A DNA stretch of 56,493 bases. It comes from Phycisphaerales bacterium (GTDB taxonomy: Bacteria > Planctomycetota > Phycisphaerae > UBA1845). Positions 27,558 to 35,963 of this stretch are shown here, one piece after another. The stretch is taken from NCBI GenBank assembly GCA_003597935.1, contig QZJT01000004.1, positions 1 to 56,493 on the forward strand, in the 5' to 3' direction. The position numbers and the translations under genes were made by a program. The first letter of the stretch is position 1. The number at the start of each line of letters is the position of its first letter. The notes below the pieces were generated by a model. That model did no database searches. It was not told the origin of the DNA and worked only from the letters and a program-made list of their open reading frames with translations.

Positions 27558-28241
27558 GTGGATTCACGCCTGCTCCTGGGTGACGTCGGCCGAGCGATCT
27601 TGGACCACGGTCTTCCGGCCGCAGACGCGGACGAGGGTGATTGCGGCGCTGGGGGCTGGCGCGCCAGCGTGGCCGCGTGCCTGCTGGCGGTACTGGCCGC
27701 GCTCTACCACGCGGACAGCGCGGTGGCGCAGGTGGTCCGGGGCGCGACGGATGACGGCCACGTGAGGATCGTCTGGGAGTACGATCTCCAGCACGCCACC
27801 GGCGAGCTGGTGATCGAAAACCTCGACCATGAGCTGGAACACGGCGAGCAACTCTACCTGAAGGACCTGATTCCCTACGGCGTCCGAGCGCTGCGCTACG
27901 ACGATGAGGTCGTTCAGATCAGCCAGTGCCAGGCGAGTGCCGCCATCCCCATCCACGCGTTCGCCGCACTGCCCCCGGGCGACGCCACGCAGATCAACTT
28001 CCAACTGCCGACCCCGAACTGGGAGATTGCGATCGGCCCTGGACCGCTGGACTACGGCGACGGCTTCCTGCTCAGTGCGACCAGTTGTTTGCGTCTGCCG
28101 CTGGCGACGTTGACGAACTACGTGACCGTCCGGCCGATCGAACAGGTGACCTGCAATCCCGCCGACGTGGACAACGACGGCGACGTCGACCTGGCCGACT
28201 ACGCGGAGTTCCAGAACCGCTACACGGGGCCGACTCGGTAG
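27558..28241 (+). CDS. Secreted protein with C-terminal dockerin-like calcium-binding segment
   Basis: The 227-residue protein begins at GTG 27558, preceded by GGAGG. A hydrophobic stretch (about residues 35-50, ASVAACLLAVLAALYHA), followed by DSAVAQ, looks like a late signal peptide with a long n-region. The middle is predicted beta-rich and is not recognised. The C-terminus reads NPADVDNDGDVDLADYAEFQ followed by NRYTGP, a single aspartate-rich loop plus helix of the type planctomycetes place at the ends of exported proteins. Similar tails close the VCBS protein at 53565. Likely cell-surface or extracellular; role unknown. Confidence 0.65.
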   Translation: MDSRLLLGDVGRAILDHGLPAADADEGDCGAGGWRASVAACLLAVLAALYHADSAVAQVVRGATDDGHVRIVWEYDLQHATGELVIENLDHELEHGEQLYLKDLIPYGVRALRYDDEVVQISQCQASAAIPIHAFAALPPGDATQINFQLPTPNWEIAIGPGPLDYGDGFLLSATSCLRLPLATLTNYVTVRPIEQVTCNPADVDNDGDVDLADYAEFQNRYTGPTR

Positions 28242-28423
28242 GCAGAAACGTCCACCGGCGGCGTGTGACAGGATGGTGGGCAGCGCCATGGGGGCCGCGG
28301 CTCATTGTAGTGCATGATTGCCGCGTGCCTGGAGGCGGCGGCGATCTCGGCAGGGATGGGGCGGGAAAGACGCCTGCACCACACCGCGCCCGCAAACGAT
28401 CAGAAACGGAAGGCGAAAACGTT

Positions 28424-30337
28424 ATGAGCAGGCACGTCGTCGTGATGGTCTTGATCGTGACGGGGCTTGGGACGTCGGCGGCGGGCGACGTGATTTACGT
28501 TGACCGCAGCGCGCCGCCCGGTGGAAACGGGCGGAGCTGGGACGCGGCGTTCAAGGAGCTGTACGACGCTTTGGGTGCGGCCCGGCCGGGAGACGAGTTA
28601 TGGGTGGCGAAGGGATCCTATCCCCCGGGGACACAGGGGCAGGGGCGTTTCGCGACGCTGCGATTGAAGGATGATGTCGCCCTTTACGGCGGTTTCGTCG
28701 GCGTCGAAGCCGAGCGAGAGGAGCGTGACCCGCAAACGAACCGGACGGAAATCGCGGGCAACTTCTATTGGAGCTACCACGTTGTCACCGCCAGCGGCAC
28801 CGGGCCGGGTGCGGTGCTCGACGGGTTTGTGATCCGACGCGGGCGGGCGAACGGAGCGGGAACCCTCAGCCGCGGCGGCGGCATGTTGATCATGGCCGGA
28901 AGTCCCATCATCGCCAACTGCCTCTTCGAATACAACGAGGCCGAGGAGGGGGCCGCCATATACATGAGCGAGGCCAGCCGCCCCGAAATACGCGCGTGCC
29001 GCTTCTTTTGGAATGACGCTTCCAACCTGGGCGGCGCGATCATGAACGTCGGGAGCAGCCCGACGGTGCTCGCTTGCCATTTCGAGACTAACCACGGCGA
29101 CCGCTTCGGCCGCGGCGGCGGCGGCGGGGGCATCGCCAACTGGGGCGCCGACAGCGCGGCGATCGTGTCCGACTCGGTGTTCCTGAGCAACCACGGATCC
29201 GTCGGTGGTGCGGTGTTGGCCGTGGCCGGCGCTCGGCCCGCGCTGACCAGGTGCTGGTTCGAAGGGAACAGCGCCTCGCTGGGCGGCGCCGTGTGCCTGT
29301 TCGCCGGCAGTCAGGCATTGATTTCCGACTGTCAATTCGAGCGGAACTGGGGCAGGACGGTCGGGGGCGGAGGCATCGCCCTTCGCCAGGAGAGCAGCGC
29401 TGATCTTGCCAGGTGCGTGTTCTCGAACAACTTCGGTTCGACGGGAGGGGGAGGCATGCGCATCGAGGGAGGTTCTCGTGCACAGGTGATCGACACGTTC
29501 TTTCTCAACAATTCGGCGTCATACGGATCCGGCGGCGGAATCTACGCGCGATCTGCCGACTCGTTTGTCGTCAACTGCCTGTTCGGTGACAACACCGCCA
29601 TCGACGGCGCGGCCCTCGACGCCTTCTTCGACCCGTTGACGCTCATCAATTGCACGGTGGCGGACAACGAGGCCTCGAACCGCGGCGGCGGCGTTCGTCT
29701 CGGGCGAGACTCCCGCGTCGTCAGTTCTATCCTCTGGGGAAACCGCGACAGCATGGGGGAAGGAGAGCCGGCACAGATCCAGGGCCAGTTCGGTGAAGTC
29801 CATGTAGACTACTCCAATGTGCAGGGCTGGACGGGCAACTTCGGCGGCGAGGGCAATCACGGGCTCGACCCGAGATTCCGCAGCATCGAAGATGGCGACT
29901 ACCATCTGGCCGAGGGCTCGCCATGCATCGACGGGGCCGACAACCTCTCCGTGCCGGAAGGCGTGGAGGTGGATCTTGACGGCGCGCCGCGTTTCGTGGA
30001 CAACCCCCACTCCCCCGACGTGGGCCGGGGCGAGCCGCCGCTGGTCGACATGGGCGCTTATGAAAACCAGTCCGCGGGGCCGGAGTGTACCGGGCGGGAG
30101 AAGCTGGCCGCCCGCTGCCGGCAGCGCCGTCGATCGCGCGTGGTCATGGCGGTGGCCAAGCGCGTGGAGCCGGGCGCGCGCGTGACGTTTCGGCTCGACG
30201 ACGATCCGAACACCGACGTGGTCGTCCTCATCAGCCCGAAGGGAAAGGCCAAAGTCAGGTTCGCGGACGTGCAGCCCGGCGTTCACGCGGTACGCCTGCT
30301 GGAATGCCCGTTGAGAGCCCAGGCCGAGTGCCCGTAA
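28424..30337 (+). CDS. Secreted right-handed beta-helix protein
   Basis: The 637-residue protein has a signal peptide (MSRHVVVMVLIVTGLGTSAA, about residues 1-21) and an opening typical of DUF1565/choice-of-anchor-Q proteins (IYVDRSAPPGGNGRSWDAAF ... LWVAKGSYPP). Many imperfect repeats of about 25 residues follow, with patterns such as GGGMLIMAGSPIIANCLFEY and GGAVCLFAGSQALISDCQFE; these are coils of a parallel beta-helix like that in polysaccharide lyases and polymorphic outer-membrane proteins. It ends with LDPRFRSIEDGDYHLAEGSP and an 80-residue C-terminal domain containing SPKGKAKVRFADV, also present in the protein at 45371-46183. ATG 28424 follows GGAAGG. Binding or cleavage of glycans is plausible but not shown. 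Confidence 0.8.
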   Translation: MSRHVVVMVLIVTGLGTSAAGDVIYVDRSAPPGGNGRSWDAAFKELYDALGAARPGDELWVAKGSYPPGTQGQGRFATLRLKDDVALYGGFVGVEAEREERDPQTNRTEIAGNFYWSYHVVTASGTGPGAVLDGFVIRRGRANGAGTLSRGGGMLIMAGSPIIANCLFEYNEAEEGAAIYMSEASRPEIRACRFFWNDASNLGGAIMNVGSSPTVLACHFETNHGDRFGRGGGGGGIANWGADSAAIVSDSVFLSNHGSVGGAVLAVAGARPALTRCWFEGNSASLGGAVCLFAGSQALISDCQFERNWGRTVGGGGIALRQESSADLARCVFSNNFGSTGGGGMRIEGGSRAQVIDTFFLNNSASYGSGGGIYARSADSFVVNCLFGDNTAIDGAALDAFFDPLTLINCTVADNEASNRGGGVRLGRDSRVVSSILWGNRDSMGEGEPAQIQGQFGEVHVDYSNVQGWTGNFGGEGNHGLDPRFRSIEDGDYHLAEGSPCIDGADNLSVPEGVEVDLDGAPRFVDNPHSPDVGRGEPPLVDMGAYENQSAGPECTGREKLAARCRQRRRSRVVMAVAKRVEPGARVTFRLDDDPNTDVVVLISPKGKAKVRFADVQPGVHAVRLLECPLRAQAECP

Positions 30338-30378
30338 GGGCTGCGCCACGATGCCGTCGTCTTGCCGCACGCAGCGGT

Positions 30379-31788
30379 TCAGCGAGGGGCCGCTGTCCAG
30401 ACCACGCGGGCGCCGTCGGCAGCGCTGACGCTGAGCAGCCGTGCCGGGGTCGGATGATCGTTGTCGTATCGCGACTTGAACGCCTTTCGCAGCCCGGGCA
30501 GGCACGCCGCATCCGCCAGCGCCATCGCACAACCGCCGAACCCCCCACCGGTCATGCGGGCGCCGTAGACGCCGTCAATGGACTCGGCAGTTTCCACGGC
30601 GGCGTCCAGTTCGGGACAGCTCACTTCGTAGTCGTCGCGCAGCGACCGGTGGGACTCGCTCATCAGCCGGCCGAGTTCGTGCAGATCGCCGCGCTCCAAC
30701 GCAACGACCGCACCATGCACTCGTTCGTTCTCAGTCACAACGTGCCGCACGCGGCGGGCGAGCGTCGACGGACGCTCTTCCCGCCCTTGCGTAGCACGGT
30801 CTGTGGCGGCGTCAACGGTGGCGGCGGAGTCGAGCGCGGCGGCGTACTCGTCAAGCCGGTCCACGGTCAGCTTTCGCAGCGACGTGACGTGCGGGTCGAG
30901 CCGGTTCAGCGTCCGCACGGCCAACTCACAGTCGAGGCGGCGGCGGGCGTATTCGCCGGCCGCGATGGCGTGGCGGACGCCGGTGTCGATCACCACGATG
31001 CGGGCTGTACCGAGATTCAGCGGGATGTGCCGCGTCTTGATGGACTCGCAGTCGATCAGCAGCGCGTGGCCCGCCCGGGCCATGGTGCAGCAGAGTTGGT
31101 CCATCACGCCGCACGGTGCGCCGGCGTAGTCCTGCTCCGCCTTGCGGCACAGCGCGGCCAGCTCAAGGTCGGACAAGTCGTCGGCCAGCGAGCCGCGGGC
31201 TTCAGCCCGCGCGGATTCGCCGGTTTCGACGCGGCCACGAGTTGCGCACGGCGGTCCAAACGCGTCAACCTCCCGGTTCCGCTTCGTGGCGATCCGGCGG
31301 GCGGCGGGCTCGCACCACAGTTCCAGCAGCGCCTTCGCCACGCCGACCTCCAGGGCGGCCGAACTCGACAAGCCCGCGCCGATCGGCAGATCGCCTTCGA
31401 TGAGCAGGTCTGCGCCGACAACGGCGCCGCGGCCGCGGTGGTTCACCAACCGACGCGCCGCCAGCGCCGCCACGCCGGCGACGTATCGCCCCCATCGAGG
31501 CAGCGCGGCGACGGCGGGCGCGTTCGATGCCGCCCGGTCCAGGATGGACGGGGGGAGCTCGAGGGATTCACCCAAGCAGGCCGAGTAGACGCGGATGCTC
31601 CGATCCGGGCGCGCGGCGGCGGACACGGACAACGCCAGGTCGATTGCAAGCGGCAGCACCAATCCGTCGTTGTAGTCGGTGTGCTCTCCTATGAGGTTGA
31701 CGCGGCCCGGCGCCCGCACGACGCACGCCGGCGGACGGCCGAAGCGGCGTTCGAAGTCATGGTGGAACGGTGTGTCGGTCATTCTCAC
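30379..31788 (-). CDS. galK: Galactokinase with a repeat-derived insertion
   Basis: GalK phosphorylates galactose (Leloir pathway). It is a GHMP kinase with the family signature GRVNLIGEHTDYNDG (residues 28-42), the ATP loop PIGAGLSSSAALEV (135-148), CGVMDQLCC with the catalytic Asp, and MTGGGFGGCAMAL near the C-terminus. At 469 residues it is about 80 longer than E. coli GalK. Residues about 168-203 (31180-31287) interrupt the region between the ATP loop and CGVMDQ, and include a translated family A palindrome (SARAEARGS). The frame is preserved, so the enzyme may still work. It is convergent with the upstream beta-helix gene. Confidence 0.9.
   Translation of the reverse strand: MRMTDTPFHHDFERRFGRPPACVVRAPGRVNLIGEHTDYNDGLVLPLAIDLALSVSAAARPDRSIRVYSACLGESLELPPSILDRAASNAPAVAALPRWGRYVAGVAALAARRLVNHRGRGAVVGADLLIEGDLPIGAGLSSSAALEVGVAKALLELWCEPAARRIATKRNREVDAFGPPCATRGRVETGESARAEARGSLADDLSDLELAALCRKAEQDYAGAPCGVMDQLCCTMARAGHALLIDCESIKTRHIPLNLGTARIVVIDTGVRHAIAAGEYARRRLDCELAVRTLNRLDPHVTSLRKLTVDRLDEYAAALDSAATVDAATDRATQGREERPSTLARRVRHVVTENERVHGAVVALERGDLHELGRLMSESHRSLRDDYEVSCPELDAAVETAESIDGVYGARMTGGGFGGCAMALADAACLPGLRKAFKSRYDNDHPTPARLLSVSAADGARVVWTAAPR
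31187..31223 (-). repeat. Family A palindromic repeat inside galK
   Basis: On the plus strand this reads AGCGAGCCGCGGGCTTCAGC then CCGCGCGG, a nearly perfect GC-rich palindrome matching the other family A copies. It lies within the galK coding frame. Confidence 0.85.
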
Positions 31789-32125
31789 ATTCGTCTAGGC
31801 TGGCGCCTGCGCATTGCGTACTATCAGATTCCACGCCGCCACGGTATCGCGCGCCGCCGCCCCTCCGGGGCGGAAGGGAGAAAAAGGGGACGCTTCCCAC
31901 GGGTTCCGTTCCGCCCGCCTGACGGCGGTCGTCGCTCCACCCGTGGCTACAGTCCTTGGCCCCTCCGGGGCCGGTCGAATGCGGTTGCACATCTGAATCC
32001 CGGCTCGCGCTGCTGTTCGGATCAGAGCCGCTGGGAGTCCGCTCCCTCACGGTCGCGGTTCGGATCGGAGGGCCGCTCCCTCACGGCCGCGGAACGGACC
32101 GGGGCGCCGCTCGCCGGGTGCTCCC
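31789..32125. other. Intergenic region with short palindromes and a ~33-bp tandem duplication
   Basis: No gene is seen. CCCCTCCGGGGC-type palindromes occur near 31858 and 31964. From about 32030 to 32105 a unit like CGCTCCCTCACGGTCGCGG is repeated twice with small changes, partly related to the tandem array at 51849-51955. Confidence 0.5.
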
Positions 32126-33184
32126 TTATCCACCTGCGACGGACGATTCGGATGGTCCGGGTTCCGCCGCCTCATCCTCGTTCACATCAACCGAATCCCA
32201 ATCCGGGTGCAACAACTTCGCGATCGCCTCGATCACATCCGGATAGCGCGGCGACGGGATCAGCGCGTTGTTCAACTCATCTCCTACGAAATAAATCCGG
32301 CCGTTCGCCAGCGCCGGCGTCGGACCGACGCGCCGCCACTGCTCCAGCATCTGCTGCCTCAATGCGTCGGTCAGATGTACCTCGGGCATCAACTCGATGA
32401 TGACGTCGGGCCGGCCGGTAAGGACCGATTCCATGCTGACCGTCGGATATGCCATGTCGGTGTCTCCGTAGAGGTTCCGGCCGCCGGCCAGGTCGATGAG
32501 TTCATCCACGTAGGTTCCCGGTCCCGCAGTGAATACGTCTTCCAGCTCCGCCGGGTCACGGGCAAGCGTCATCAGCACGCGCGGCCGCGGCCGGCTGCTC
32601 AGGACGGCCGCCACGCGCCGGCGGATCGACGCGATCCGCTCGTGGAAGCGCTGCTCGACCTCGGCCGCGGCCTCCTCGCGCCCGGTGATGCGTCCCAGTT
32701 CGCGCGTGCAGCGCGGGATGTCCGCCAGCCGCTCGGTCGGGTCGTGATAGACGCGCACGCCCAGCCGCCGGCAGAGGTGCTCGACGTCGTCGCTGCGTCC
32801 CCGGAGCACGACCAGGTCCGGCCGCAGGGTCGTGATGCGCTCCAGGTCGGGGTCAAACAGCCCGCCGACCCGCGGCCGGCTGGCCAGTTCCGGCGGAAAG
32901 ACGCAGAACCTGTCCACCCCCACGATCGCGTCGCCGGCGCCGACGGCGCAGAGGATCTCGGCCGAATTGGGGGCGATGGTGATGATCCGGGTGGGGATGG
33001 GGCCGCCGGCATCGCCCGGCTCGGCAACGGTGGGCGTCCTGCCAACCGACGGGACGGCGTCGCCGAGGGCGCCGGAGGGGGGCGACGTGGGACCCTCGTG
33101 CGGGCGGCACGGGCGGATCACCAGCACGCCGGCCACAATCGCACCGACCACAACGATCCAACCGATCCAGCGAGCAGGCGACAT
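32126..33184 (-). CDS. BtuF/FhuD-like ABC transporter substrate-binding protein
   Basis: The 352-residue protein of the periplasmic-binding family PF01497 usually binds vitamin B12, siderophores or haem. It has an N-terminal membrane helix (WIGWIVVVGAIVAGVLVI, about residues 6-23) acting as anchor or signal. The first lobe starts at RIITIAPNSAEILCAVGAGD and contains VGGLFDPDLERITTLRPDLV. A second lobe starts near VLMTLARDPAELEDVFTAGP, with the usual YVDELIDLAGGRNLYGD. ATG 33184 is preceded by AAGGAA; the longer frame to 33286 would translate a family A repeat. No permease or ATPase gene is adjacent, so the ligand cannot be inferred from context. Confidence 0.85.
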   Translation of the reverse strand: MSPARWIGWIVVVGAIVAGVLVIRPCRPHEGPTSPPSGALGDAVPSVGRTPTVAEPGDAGGPIPTRIITIAPNSAEILCAVGAGDAIVGVDRFCVFPPELASRPRVGGLFDPDLERITTLRPDLVVLRGRSDDVEHLCRRLGVRVYHDPTERLADIPRCTRELGRITGREEAAAEVEQRFHERIASIRRRVAAVLSSRPRPRVLMTLARDPAELEDVFTAGPGTYVDELIDLAGGRNLYGDTDMAYPTVSMESVLTGRPDVIIELMPEVHLTDALRQQMLEQWRRVGPTPALANGRIYFVGDELNNALIPSPRYPDVIEAIAKLLHPDWDSVDVNEDEAAEPGPSESSVAGG

Positions 33185-33220
33185 GGGGTTCCTTGAATGA
33201 CCGTGCGCGATGATCCGCCG

Positions 33221-33260
33221 CGAGCCAGCCGCGGGCTTGAATGCCGCGCGGATTCTCCGC
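33221..33260 (-). repeat. Family A palindromic repeat, diverged copy
   Basis: Plus-strand CGAGCCAGCCGCGGGCTTGA then ATGCCGCGCGG matches family A with a few differences. It lies just upstream of the BtuF-like gene and would be translated as RIRAAFKPAAGSR by its extended frame. Confidence 0.7.
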
Positions 33261-33376
33261 ATTCGCCGCGGGCACAGATCGGGCACGGCGAAACAGGCGA
33301 CTCACCCGCAGCGGTGCTCGCGGTGGTGCGTGTACCATATCACGATGGGCGATGGGCGGCGACCTCTAAGACGGTG

Positions 33377-33410
33377 CGTCCGGGCGGGCTTCAAGCCCGC
33401 GGCTCGCTGC
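33377..33410 (+). repeat. Family A palindromic repeat at the broken end of the Fic gene
   Basis: CGTCCGGGCGGGCTTCAAGC then CCGCGGCTCGCTGC matches family A. The distal end of the fic frame (antisense to this copy) runs into it about 60 bp after its similarity to Fic proteins ends. Confidence 0.8.
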
Positions 33411-34278
33411 CGGCGCGTGTTCGCGCACGGCGCCCTGGCGGACGCCGACTGGCGCCGCCTCGCGGCCGGAACTCGCCGTCCGAATCCGCCGCGTTGGCAA
33501 AGTCGCACATGCGCTCCAGCCGCGTCGGCAGTTGCTCCGCAGGCGGTGGGACGTGCATCACTTCGTTATCGCGTGCGTCCACGACCAGAACGTTCTCATC
33601 CGGCCGCCGCAACCGCCCCGAGTCGCCGTCATCTTCGAACGTGCCGGCCGTGACGCGGCGGTGAATGTCGAGGACGAATTCCGGTGAGAGTGGCCGATCC
33701 TTCTGGTCCCGCAGCCAGGTGATGGTCTGATCGTTGTTCAGGATCATGCGCTCGGACGTCGTCCGCGGCTTGCGGCCGGTTTTGAGCAGCTCCCGGGCGA
33801 CCTTTCGCGTGGTGCTGGCCCCTTCAAGCTGGCTGGACGCGATCGCTTCGTTCGTCAGCGACCGCAGGACGTATCGATCGCGCTGCTCGCGAAACTGCCC
33901 GCTGCCCGCGCCGATCGTGCCGCCGATTTCGAGGTCGTTGGAATGCAGCTCAGCGGCCACGGAATCCGTCAAGACGAAGGCAAAGGGCTTGTCGGAGACG
34001 TCAACCAGGCCGGCGATACGCCGATGCCGGGGACGACTCAGCCTGACGGCGTGCCAAACCGTCTCCGCTGGCAGGTCGCCGGGTGTCGGCCGCCGTCGAA
34101 GGTCGTCCCAACTCCAGTAGCTCTTGTTGGCGCGTTCGACCACGGCCCGCACATCCGGTCTTTCCAGCGCGTCCCGTGCCAACGCTGTCTTTCGGACTGG
34201 ACTCCCGTCGTGTGAACCCTCGATCACCGTGGTTGGAATCAACTTCGGAGGCGGCGTCGGTTTTCGCATGTCCAGCAT
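33391..34278 (-). pseudogene. Fic-family gene, 3' truncated (catalytic motif lost)
   Basis: The first ~270 residues match the N-terminal part of class II Fic proteins. The region includes SYWSWDDLRRRP, FVLTDSVAAELHSNDLEIGG, and the inhibitory helix motif S148-SQLEG (S/TxxxEG), then MILNNDQTITWLRD and MCDFANAADSDGEF. The catalytic core HPFxxGNGR that must follow is absent. After residue 270 (about 33469) the frame enters Arg/Gly/Pro-rich sequence over palindromic DNA and stops at 33391. No Fic catalytic block appears in the adjacent frames. Without it, AMP transfer is impossible. The neighbour is rhuM, a common partner of Fic genes, and the upstream gap carries many copies of an ATCGGTA motif. 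Confidence 0.8.
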
Positions 34279-34296
34279 CCGAAGTGATTTACGTCA

Positions 34297-34422
34297 ACTA
34301 CCAAAAACTACCAATCCATCCCAAATCGGTAGTTCTTGGATCGTGGCCGCTCCTTTCGGTGCCGGCAAGTCCCGAACTACCGATTCCGGGCAAATCGGTA
34401 AATCGGTAGAGATCGGTAGTTC
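34297..34422. promoter_or_regulatory. Cluster of ATCGGTAGTTC-type motifs upstream of fic
   Basis: Within 126 bp there are ACTACC at 34297-34302 and 34307-34312, ATCGGTAGTTC at 34325-34335 and 34412-34422, its exact reverse complement GAACTACCGAT at 34374-34384, and ATCGGTA at 34394-34400 and 34402-34408. The motifs fill the gap between rhuM and fic, which are both on the minus strand, and lie just upstream of the fic ATG. Such a cluster of both orientations is typical of a repressor-binding region or an iteron-like array. No regulator gene is adjacent to name the binding protein. Confidence 0.55.
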
Positions 34423-34456
34423 GGCAATGCCGGCAGTTCCTGGCCGAGGGCGCCCG

Positions 34457-35530
34457 TCAGCTTGGGGGAGGACGCTTCGCTTCCTTTGGACGTTCCCGTG
34501 TTTCCTGGCGCGCTGCACGCTCGATCTCTCCCAACTGGTCGACCGCTTCCGCGAAGTGCTGATCGACCGGCTGCGGCAACGCGGCCTGGTCTGCCCGGAA
34601 CCGCGCATACTCGGCCTCGGCCTTCAGCTTGGCTGTTTCGTGTGAGACTTTGCCCGCGTGGGTGAGGATCGCACGCCCGCTGATCCGAATGAAGTCATCG
34701 AGTTTGGCAATCCAGGCCGCCATTGTCATCGGCTTGCGCTGGAGGGCCTGGAGTTCGGCGAAGTCGAGGTATGCGGACACGATCAGGTTGAGCGCCTGCA
34801 ACTCGTCCGGCGACAGGTAGTTCTTGGCGATGCTGACGTCGCTTTTGCGCGGCTGGTCGCCGGGCCAGTTCGTCAGGCCCATGTTCGCCTTGCCGGCGTC
34901 GACGCGATCGTGAACGATCTCCGCGGCGGTCTGGCCGGCGATGGCCCAGTGCACCTTGTTCTGGACCGTCTGGAAAAAGAGCTTGGAGCGCTCGGCGGAT
35001 GGGTCGTAGTCGATGCTGGTGGCGTAGATGTCGAGGATCTTGCGCCAGAAGACCCGCTCCGACGAGCGGATGTCGCGAATGCGGTCGAGCAGTTCGTCGA
35101 AGTACGCCCCGCCCCCGCCGGCCTTGAGCCGCTCATCGTCCATCGTGAACCCTTTCACGATGTACTCGCGCAGCCGCTGCGTCGCCCAGATGCGAAACTG
35201 CGTGCCGCGGAGGGATTTGACGCGGTAGCCGACGGAGATAATCACGTCGAGGTTGTAGTGCTCGACCCGGCGTTCGACCTGGCGGCTACCCTCCGTCTGA
35301 ACCGTCAAGTAATCCTTGACGGTTGCTTCCCGTCGTAACTCGCCTTCGTCAAAGACGTTGCCGATGTGGAGGCTGATGTTTTGCTTCGTCGTCTCGAACA
35401 GCTCCGCCATCTGCCGCTGCGTCAGCCACACCGTCTCCTCGTCGAGCCGCACCTGCACCCGAGTCCGACCGTCAGGGGTCTGGTAGAGCAGAAACTCGCC
35501 AGAATCGCCGGGGACCAAGTCTGTGGTCAT
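34457..35530 (-). CDS. rhuM: RhuM family protein
   Basis: The 357-residue protein matches the virulence-RhuM family: FLLYQTPDGRTRVQVRLDEE, VWLTQRQMAELFETTKQNIS, HIGNVFDEGELRREATVKDY, the NLDVIISVGYRVKSLRGTQF-type core, RIWATQRLREYIVKGF, and RSSERVFWRKILDIYATSID. The N-terminal part is helix-turn-helix-like. RhuM genes are scattered in genomic islands and often sit near Fic/Doc or restriction genes; their biochemical role is unknown. ATG 35530 follows GGAGGAC at seven bases; the longer start at 35551 lacks such a site. The gene appears intact. Confidence 0.88.
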   Translation of the reverse strand: MTTDLVPGDSGEFLLYQTPDGRTRVQVRLDEETVWLTQRQMAELFETTKQNISLHIGNVFDEGELRREATVKDYLTVQTEGSRQVERRVEHYNLDVIISVGYRVKSLRGTQFRIWATQRLREYIVKGFTMDDERLKAGGGGAYFDELLDRIRDIRSSERVFWRKILDIYATSIDYDPSAERSKLFFQTVQNKVHWAIAGQTAAEIVHDRVDAGKANMGLTNWPGDQPRKSDVSIAKNYLSPDELQALNLIVSAYLDFAELQALQRKPMTMAAWIAKLDDFIRISGRAILTHAGKVSHETAKLKAEAEYARFRADQAALPQPVDQHFAEAVDQLGEIERAARQETRERPKEAKRPPPS

Positions 35531-35779
35531 CGCTGCTGTCCTCCGAAACACCGGGACGCGGTTATTCCTCTGCTGCTACGACCGGCGGATCGATCATCAT
35601 CAATCCTAACAAATACCAACCCGCGTTGTCAAGTCTCCCTGTTAGGTCGGCGCTGGTCGGTTTCCAAGGTCAACCAGCGCCGACAGTCAGCGCAGTCGGA
35701 GCGGCAGACACCGGCCCGATGAGCGAATCGGCGACCTGCAATGTCGCCCAGACGCGTGACATAATTGCGGGAGTGTGCC

Positions 35780-35806
35780 GGGACCGCCCGGCTCCAGCCC
35801 GGCGGC
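35780..35806 (+). repeat. Dispersed palindromic repeat, family B copy
   Basis: GGGACCGCCCGGCTCCAGCC followed by CGGCGGC matches 5742-5768 except for compensated changes in the stem, so the palindrome is preserved. Confidence 0.75.
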
Positions 35807-35849
35807 CGCTGTTGAGTGGTTCGCAACGCGAACGGCGATCGATCGCGAA

Positions 35850-35882
35850 GATCCGCGCGGGCTTCCGGCCCGCGCCTCGCTT
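35850..35882 (+). repeat. Family A palindromic repeat
   Basis: GATCCGCGCGGGCTTCCGGC then CCGCGCCTCGCTT matches the family A consensus with a GGGCTTCCGGCCC centre. Confidence 0.75.
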
Positions 35883-35963
35883 GAGGCGCGTACAGCTTGA
35901 TTGGCGCCGCCGCCTCGTCCTTTACTCCCTCATTCCCTGACTCCCTCACTCCCTTCCGCCAAC

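Larger units (their letters stand above)
35531..35963. other. Intergenic region carrying several repeat types
   Basis: No gene is seen. It contains a family B palindrome (35780-35806), a family A palindrome (35850-35882), and at about 35922-35954 a run of CTCCCTCA/TTCCCTGA-like 8-mers. The last is the reverse complement of a similar array at 55279-55311. AT-rich DNA near 35600-35635 is a possible upstream region for rhuM. Confidence 0.6.

Noticed and set aside
34297..34422. A CRISPR or attachment site upstream of fic
   Set aside because: The motifs are only 6-11 bp, irregularly spaced and in both orientations; no integrase gene is adjacent. An operator-like cluster fits better.
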